Of a DNA stretch of 8,808 bases, positions 4,776 through 8,808 are shown in pieces (the stretch's first letter is position 1; every line of letters begins with the position of its first letter). Source of the DNA: Bdellovibrionales bacterium. GTDB lineage: Bacteria > Bdellovibrionota > Bdellovibrionia > Bdellovibrionales > JAMPXM01. The notes below the pieces were generated by a model. That model was not told where the DNA came from, made no database searches, and saw only the letters and a program-made list of their open reading frames with translations. The position numbers and the translations under genes are program-made. Location of the stretch: NCBI GenBank assembly GCA_005793615.1, contig SXRI01000333.1, positions 1-8,808 on the forward strand, read 5' to 3'.

Positions 4776-5765
4776 ATGAGTCAGGTACTATCGCAAAGTG
4801 AAGTTGATGCACTCTTAGCCGCGGTCTCCGAAGGAGAAGTGGCAAGTGATTCGGGAGGCCAGGTTAAGTCGGAGGACGACAAAGTCGTCGTCGCCTATGA
4901 TTTAACCAGTCAGGACCGCATCATTCGCGGTCGTCTACCGCAACTTGATGTCATTTATGAGAAATTCATGCGTTCGTTCCGTGTTTCACTTTCGAGCGCC
5001 CTAAGAAAGATCGCGGCACTCAATCATGCGAGCACGGACTTTCTGAAATTCGGTGAATTCATCAATACGCTGCCCATGCCGACATCGATGTCGGTGCTTC
5101 GATTTAATGCCTTACGTGGCTCGGCGCTGTTGGTGATCGAATCGAAACTTGCCTATGCGTTAGTGGACAGTTTTTTCGGCGGCGACGATCGTCCGTACAC
5201 CAAGATCGAGGGCAAGGACTTTACACCGATCGAACTTTCGATCGTACGTAAGGTGGTTGAGCTGGCGATTGAAGACCTTGAGCAAGCCTGGCTGTCGGTT
5301 GAGAAGATCGACTGCAGCTTTGTGCGGACAGAGGTGAATCCGCAGTTCGTGGGTATTGTGCCGCCGACGGACGTGGTGATCGCCTCGACCTTCGACGTTG
5401 AACTGGAGAACGCCAACGGAACCATTACTCTCGTTGTGCCCTATTCGACGATTGAACCTATCAAACAAAAACTCGCCAGCGGTTTTCAGGTGGAGAGCGA
5501 CCAGACGGATAAGAAACTCTGGGCGGGAATCATCCAAACACAGCTCATGGAGACCGAAGTCGATCTGCGTGTGGATCTTGGTTACACGGAAATCACGTTG
5601 GATGAATTGATGGGTTTAAAGCCTGGAGATGTCATTTCTTTGGATCAAGATGCGAATGGCGAATTCGATGTGCAAATCGAAGGCGTCAAAAAATTCAAAG
5701 GCTATTACGGTGTCAACCACGGATCGGTAGCGATTCAAGTGAATAGAAAAGTTTCTAAGGAGTAG
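4776..5765 (+). CDS. fliM: Flagellar motor switch protein FliM
   Basis: FliM is the C-ring protein that binds phosphorylated CheY and reverses or stops rotation. At 329 residues it has usual length. The extreme N-terminus has the CheY-binding motif LSQSEVDALL (5-14), followed by an acidic linker. The CheC-like middle domain (about 45-235) includes the conserved FFGGDD (133-138) and the ELSIVRKVVELAIEDLEQAW helix region (153-172). The C-terminal SpoA domain (about 255-325), with LDELMGLKPGDVISLD (275-290), binds FliN. All switch landmarks look intact. The start is supported by AAGGTG at 4763-4768, seven bases before the ATG. The last codons (AAG GAG TAG) double as the ribosome binding site of fliN, which begins 5 bp after the stop. 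Confidence 0.98.
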   Translation: MSQVLSQSEVDALLAAVSEGEVASDSGGQVKSEDDKVVVAYDLTSQDRIIRGRLPQLDVIYEKFMRSFRVSLSSALRKIAALNHASTDFLKFGEFINTLPMPTSMSVLRFNALRGSALLVIESKLAYALVDSFFGGDDRPYTKIEGKDFTPIELSIVRKVVELAIEDLEQAWLSVEKIDCSFVRTEVNPQFVGIVPPTDVVIASTFDVELENANGTITLVVPYSTIEPIKQKLASGFQVESDQTDKKLWAGIIQTQLMETEVDLRVDLGYTEITLDELMGLKPGDVISLDQDANGEFDVQIEGVKKFKGYYGVNHGSVAIQVNRKVSKE

Positions 5766-5770
5766 AGTTC

Positions 5771-6103
5771 ATGGCAGATGATAGCAGTCTCGCAGGTCTC
5801 ATGGGAATGGGTGACGGCGACAAGTCCAAAGACGGCAAACGTGAACGGAATCTCGATTTGATTCTCGATATTCCCCTGAAAGTTACCGTTGAACTTGGTC
5901 GCACCAAAATGGTGGTCAGTGAACTTTTGAATCTTGGCCAAGGTTCGGTGATTGAACTCGGAAAGCTGGCTGGTGAACCGATGGAGGTTCTGGTCAATGA
6001 CAAGCTCGTGGCTCGTGGCGAGGCTGTCGTCGTCAACGAAAAGTTCGGTGTTCGTCTGACCGACATCATTTCGCCTGCTGAGCGCGTGGAGCAGTTGAAA
6101 TGA
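5771..6103 (+). CDS. fliN: Flagellar motor switch protein FliN
   Basis: FliN forms the lower ring of the C-ring with FliM and provides docking for export chaperone complexes through FliH. It has 110 residues. A short Gly/Asp-rich N-terminus (1-25) precedes a single SpoA domain (about 28-102), with LDIPLKVTVELGRTKM (32-47), the LGQGSVIELGKLAGEP core (55-70) and the NDKLVARGEAVVVNEKFGVR strand pair (76-95). It is the compact form, without the long N-terminal extension seen in some lineages. AAGGAG at 5757-5762 is an excellent ribosome binding site. Its TGA overlaps the fliO ATG in an ATGA junction, implying translational coupling. Confidence 0.98.
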   Translation: MADDSSLAGLMGMGDGDKSKDGKRERNLDLILDIPLKVTVELGRTKMVVSELLNLGQGSVIELGKLAGEPMEVLVNDKLVARGEAVVVNEKFGVRLTDIISPAERVEQLK

Positions 6104-6852
6104 CCAAGCTAACCCTCCGGACCGCGACACTCATCCTCATAGTAACTTGTACTTCACCATTTATTGCGATGGCTTCGACCGGCAGCGAAGATGCGCCGAT
6201 CGCTGCTAAACTCGTGGTTGGCTCTGGTGCACCTTCATCTGAGGCAACAGACCTCGGCGCCGGGGAAGCAAATATTCCTGTAGGTACGAACGAGACCAAT
6301 GTCGCCGCGACATCGGCGATGGCTCCCGCGCCGTTGCCAAAAACGGAAACCGCAAAGCTTCCCGAAAACGAGATTCCAGTTTTGACCGGGAACAAGGATG
6401 TCAAGAAGGCCACTGGCGGAGGGCTTTCCCGGGTCATGACGACCTTGGGCGTGTTGGCAGTGCTGTTAGGTGCCGCGATGTTTGGCATCAAGCGTTTTTC
6501 GAGAAGACGAGAAAACAAGAATCACAACACTCGTATCAAGGTTCTGACTCAGTACGCTTTGGGGCCGAAGAAAAACCTGTCGATCGTTCAAGTGGCGGGC
6601 GAGACCCTTTTACTTGGCGTCACTGAACACAATATTTCGATTCTCAAAACTTTGTCGCTGATCGACGATGAATTTCCCGACGAAGTGCCACGTAATTTCA
6701 ATTCCACTCTCGACGAACTGGGTGATGACGAGGCTGAACACCGAGTCCGCGCATCTTCCGGAGCTCCTGAGCAAGATGACTTTGCGGTCCGCGGCTTGAG
6801 TGAAATCAGAGATAAGGTTTCGACCCGTCTGCGCAATATGAAACACCTGTGA
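6100..6852 (+). CDS. fliO: Flagellar export-gate assembly protein FliO
   Basis: FliO is a membrane protein that stabilises FliP and helps build the FliP/FliQ/FliR gate; it is not itself a lasting part of the gate. It has 250 residues, about twice the enterobacterial form. A probable signal peptide (1-25, likely cleavage after AMA) is followed by a Pro/Ala/Glu-rich periplasmic stretch (26-108). One membrane segment (about 112-130) then leads to the FliO core on the cytosolic side (about 145-186: IKVLTQYALGPKKNLSIVQV, then LLLGVTEHNISIL). An acidic C-terminal tail (187-250) contains a basic-acidic helix at the end. The start overlaps the fliN stop, and GGAG lies eight bases upstream. The stop sequence TGAGG supplies the fliP ribosome binding site. 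The family call rests on the core and its position between fliN and fliP. Confidence 0.93.
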   Translation: MTKLTLRTATLILIVTCTSPFIAMASTGSEDAPIAAKLVVGSGAPSSEATDLGAGEANIPVGTNETNVAATSAMAPAPLPKTETAKLPENEIPVLTGNKDVKKATGGGLSRVMTTLGVLAVLLGAAMFGIKRFSRRRENKNHNTRIKVLTQYALGPKKNLSIVQVAGETLLLGVTEHNISILKTLSLIDDEFPDEVPRNFNSTLDELGDDEAEHRVRASSGAPEQDDFAVRGLSEIRDKVSTRLRNMKHL

Positions 6853-6863
6853 GGCGACGTCGA

Positions 6864-7640
6864 ATGAGGTTCAGTACGCTGACTAAACTGAGCGATTTTT
6901 TTGCCCCCATAGGGCTCGGACTGTTATGTCTGTTGGCCGCAGAAACTGCTCGTGCCCAAGGCGTTACTCTGCCGACAGTCAATCTCGGTTTCAAAACCGC
7001 GGAAAATCCCAACGACGTGGTCAACGCGGTCAAAATCGTCTTGGTGATGACAGTGCTGACGCTGGCACCGGCGATCCTGATCATGATGACCGGTTTTACT
7101 CGGATCATTATCGTACTTTCGTTTTTGCGTCAGGCACTTGGCGTACCGCAAATGCCGCCCAATCAGTTAGTGGTTGGACTCGCTCTTTTTCTGACCTTTT
7201 TCGTCATGCGTCCCGCGTTTGATGATATCAACACCAAGGCATTGCGACCGTATCTTGCTGGAACCATCAGTCAGGATCGCGCGCTTGATGAAGCGCTTTC
7301 GCCGCTTAGGAAGTTCATGTTCAATCAAACACGCGATGCCGACTTGGCACTTTTCGTGCGTCTGGCGAAATCAGAGAAGCCAAAGACCCTCGCGGAGGTG
7401 CCTACCGCTGTTTTGGTACCGGCTTTCGCGATTTCCGAACTCAAGACTGCGTTTCAGATCGGTTTCATCATCTATCTGCCTTTTTTGGTGATCGACATGG
7501 TGATCGCGAGCGTGTTGATGGCGATGGGAATGATGATGCTTCCGCCCGTCGTGATTTCTTTGCCATTTAAAATCATGCTGTTCGTACTTGTCGACGGCTG
7601 GACACTTTTGATTGGTTCGATGGTGCAAAGCTTCGGCTGA
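6864..7640 (+). CDS. fliP: Flagellar type III export gate protein FliP
   Basis: FliP forms five subunits of the FliP5-Q4-R1 export gate through which hook and filament proteins leave the cytosol. From ATG 6864 it has 258 residues: a cleavable signal peptide (1-31, ending ARA before Q), then conserved TM blocks with GFTRIIIVLSFLRQALG (77-93) and PPNQLVVGLALFLTFFVM (98-115). A periplasmic loop (about 120-178) and the strongly conserved C-terminal half follow, with FAISELKTAFQIGF (188-201), GMMMLPP (222-228) and FKIMLFVLVDGW (235-246). The methionine run corresponds to the gasket that seals the closed gate. ATG 6864 is chosen because GAGG (6851-6854) is nine bases upstream; an in-frame GTG at 6849 overlaps the fliO stop but has no such site. 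Confidence 0.97.
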   Translation: MRFSTLTKLSDFFAPIGLGLLCLLAAETARAQGVTLPTVNLGFKTAENPNDVVNAVKIVLVMTVLTLAPAILIMMTGFTRIIIVLSFLRQALGVPQMPPNQLVVGLALFLTFFVMRPAFDDINTKALRPYLAGTISQDRALDEALSPLRKFMFNQTRDADLALFVRLAKSEKPKTLAEVPTAVLVPAFAISELKTAFQIGFIIYLPFLVIDMVIASVLMAMGMMMLPPVVISLPFKIMLFVLVDGWTLLIGSMVQSFG

Positions 7641-7662
7641 TTTATTTGGAGAGGATCTTGCG

Positions 7663-7935
7663 ATGACTGAGGAACTGATCATGAAGTTAGGTCAAGATGC
7701 CTTACGCACCACCGCGATTATTTCGGCTCCATTGTTGGGTGCGGCGCTAGTCACCGGCCTCATCGTCAGTGTTCTGCAAGCCATCACGCAGATCAACGAG
7801 GCGACTCTTAGCTTTATTCCGAAGATGATCATTATCGGCATCGTCCTCATGCTCGCAGGTCCATGGATGCTTGATATCCTTACCCACTATACCGTGGGAC
7901 TTTTCGAGAACCTCGCGACCTATGTTCGGGAGTAA
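7663..7935 (+). CDS. fliQ: Flagellar type III export gate protein FliQ
   Basis: FliQ is a 90-residue two-helix membrane protein, four copies of which wrap the FliP/FliR core. Helices lie at about 15-38 and 51-72, joined by the hallmark loop QAITQINEATLSFIPK (39-54). The length is normal. The frame extends upstream to a GTG-type start near 7612, but that would overlap fliP and lacks a ribosome binding site. ATG 7663 has GGAGAGG (7648-7654) eight bases upstream and gives the standard FliQ N-terminus. The gene starts 22 bp after fliP. Confidence 0.97.
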   Translation: MTEELIMKLGQDALRTTAIISAPLLGAALVTGLIVSVLQAITQINEATLSFIPKMIIIGIVLMLAGPWMLDILTHYTVGLFENLATYVRE

Positions 7936-7941
7936 ACCGCG

Positions 7942-8757
7942 GTGTTGCCACTCCTTAAATTCAGCGAAACTGAGATATTGGCGTTCGCATTGGTCTTCTT
8001 GAGGGTTTCCGCTTTCACCTTCGTGTGGCCGGTATTCAGTATTTATAATGTACCCGCTCATGTGAAAGTACTCTTCAGTCTTATCCTCGCTGTCTTGATG
8101 TTTCCGGTTGTCAGTCGCATTGGACTCGATGCTAAAGCTTTAGGGACCGAGATTGTTTGGCTGGCGGCGAAAGAAGTTTTGACAGGTCTATGTCTCGGAT
8201 TCATGACTCGACTCTTCTTCTTTGCCGTCAGTGCTGGCGGAAACTTGATCGCTACAAGCTCCGGACTTGCTAACGGTCAGCTCTTTAACCCGGCTTTAGA
8301 CGCGCCGGCGACAACAATCGAACAGTTTTATGCGATCCTAGCGACGCTTCTCTTCCTCGCGCTCGACGGGCATCACATTTTTCTCACGGGTCTTGCTGAG
8401 AGTTTTCAGATCATGCCGGTCGGAATTCCTCATGCGACCGCTGGCACTGAGTTTGCTACTCCATTGGAACAGATGCTCGGACGATTCAAAGACAGCGGCG
8501 TGATCGTGCAGTCGGTGGTCGAAGCGGGCATTAAGATCTCGGCTCCGGTGCTGCTCGCGATGTTTCTCCTGAATGTAGTGATGGGAATCATCAGTCGAGC
8601 GGTCCCGCAGGTGAATGTTCTCATGACTTCAATGTCCGTCAATTTCATGGCGGCGATCATGGTGATGTTTCTTGCGATCCCGGCGCTGGTCTTACAACTG
8701 GATCATGAGATCATCGCCTTCGCTGAACAGTTTTTCAGGTTCATGAAGTCGAAGTAA
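7942..8757 (+). CDS. fliR: Flagellar type III export gate protein FliR
   Basis: FliR is the single-copy gate subunit that completes the FliP/FliQ helical assembly and contacts FlhB. It has 271 residues, with several hydrophobic segments (about 11-31, 41-58, 72-97, 128-147, 198-218 and 232-254). Family landmarks are FNPALDAP (115-122), LFLALDGHHIFL (137-148) followed by SF (154-155), and RAVPQVN (219-225). The segment after PQVN reads VLMTSMSVN, where many homologues have a GFPLK/T-type sequence; this looks like divergence, not damage. The GTG start at 7942 is supported by GGGAG (7928-7932) nine bases upstream, part of which is the end of fliQ. The gap to the fliQ stop is 6 bp. Confidence 0.97.
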   Translation: MLPLLKFSETEILAFALVFLRVSAFTFVWPVFSIYNVPAHVKVLFSLILAVLMFPVVSRIGLDAKALGTEIVWLAAKEVLTGLCLGFMTRLFFFAVSAGGNLIATSSGLANGQLFNPALDAPATTIEQFYAILATLLFLALDGHHIFLTGLAESFQIMPVGIPHATAGTEFATPLEQMLGRFKDSGVIVQSVVEAGIKISAPVLLAMFLLNVVMGIISRAVPQVNVLMTSMSVNFMAAIMVMFLAIPALVLQLDHEIIAFAEQFFRFMKSK

Positions 8758-8776
8758 CGGAAGCGGAAGGGCCAGG

Positions 8777-8808
8777 ATGGCTGACCAGGACCAGGAAAAA
8801 ACGGAAGA
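8777..8808 (+). CDS. flhB: Flagellar export switch protein FlhB, N-terminal fragment cut by window end
   Basis: Only the first ten codons are present (MADQDQEKTE). The D-Q-E-K-T-E sequence is the characteristic N-terminus of FlhB, the export-gate protein whose self-cleaving cytosolic domain switches export from hook to filament substrates. GGAAGGG (8765-8771) lies five bases before the ATG, and the gene starts 19 bp after fliR, the standard gene order. The rest of the protein is outside the window, so completeness cannot be judged. Confidence 0.85.
   Translation, partial: MADQDQEKTE

Noticed and set aside
5153..6130. Several minus-strand open frames beneath fliM and fliN
   Set aside because: They mirror the codon structure of the sense genes and have no initiation signals or recognisable domains.
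7612..7662. Upstream extension of fliQ overlapping the end of fliP
   Set aside because: FliQ is normally about 90 residues starting as it does at 7663, where a strong ribosome binding site is present.
1..8808. Search for mobile elements, CRISPR arrays, tRNA or rRNA genes, toxin-antitoxin or defence systems
   Set aside because: None was visible; the window is filled by housekeeping and flagellar genes with little spare sequence.

Overview
The window looks like chromosome from a flagellated Gram-negative bacterium with roughly even GC content. Two housekeeping-type blocks lie next to the start of a flagellar export and switch operon. The gene content and the look of the FliM, FliN and FliL proteins make me think of a Bdellovibrio-like member of the Bdellovibrionota. 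That is an impression from reading, not a search result. There is no sign of a phage, transposon, CRISPR array, RNA gene or obvious horizontal island.

Layout: (1) 40-633 (+) is a 197-residue protein I do not recognise, closed by a likely Rho-independent terminator at 644-670. (2) 694-1782 (+) is dinB, encoding DNA polymerase IV. Its promoter overlaps the terminator, and the start codon lies at the predicted transcription start, so the mRNA is probably leaderless. (3) 1772-2899 (-) is a membrane-anchored, very histidine-rich SPOR-domain protein, convergent with dinB and overlapping it by 11 bp. (4) About 3061-3993 (+) is an inositol-monophosphatase (SuhB/IMPase) family gene, divergent from the SPOR gene across an AT-leaning spacer with two small dyads. 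(5) 4111-8808 (+) is the flagellar operon fliL-fliM-fliN-fliO-fliP-fliQ-fliR-flhB, with flhB cut by the window edge.

The flagellar operon is preceded by a near-consensus sigma-54 (-24/-12) promoter at 4111-4127. A perfect 9-bp dyad lies in its leader at 4143-4165. Seven complete genes follow in tight array. FliL is the stator-associated inner-membrane protein. FliM and FliN form the C-ring switch that receives the chemotaxis signal and helps dock export cargo. FliO assists assembly of the FliP/FliQ/FliR export gate, and FlhB is the substrate-specificity switch. At several junctions the next gene's ribosome binding site is built into the stop-codon region of the previous gene, consistent with coordinated stoichiometry.

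I found no convincing undescribed multi-gene system. The most useful observations are local: the leaderless dinB arrangement, the sigma-54 promoter with a downstream leader dyad, a probable GTG start for fliL, histidine/glycine-rich periplasmic linkers in two unrelated envelope proteins, and an 18-bp in-frame tandem repeat in the SPOR gene.
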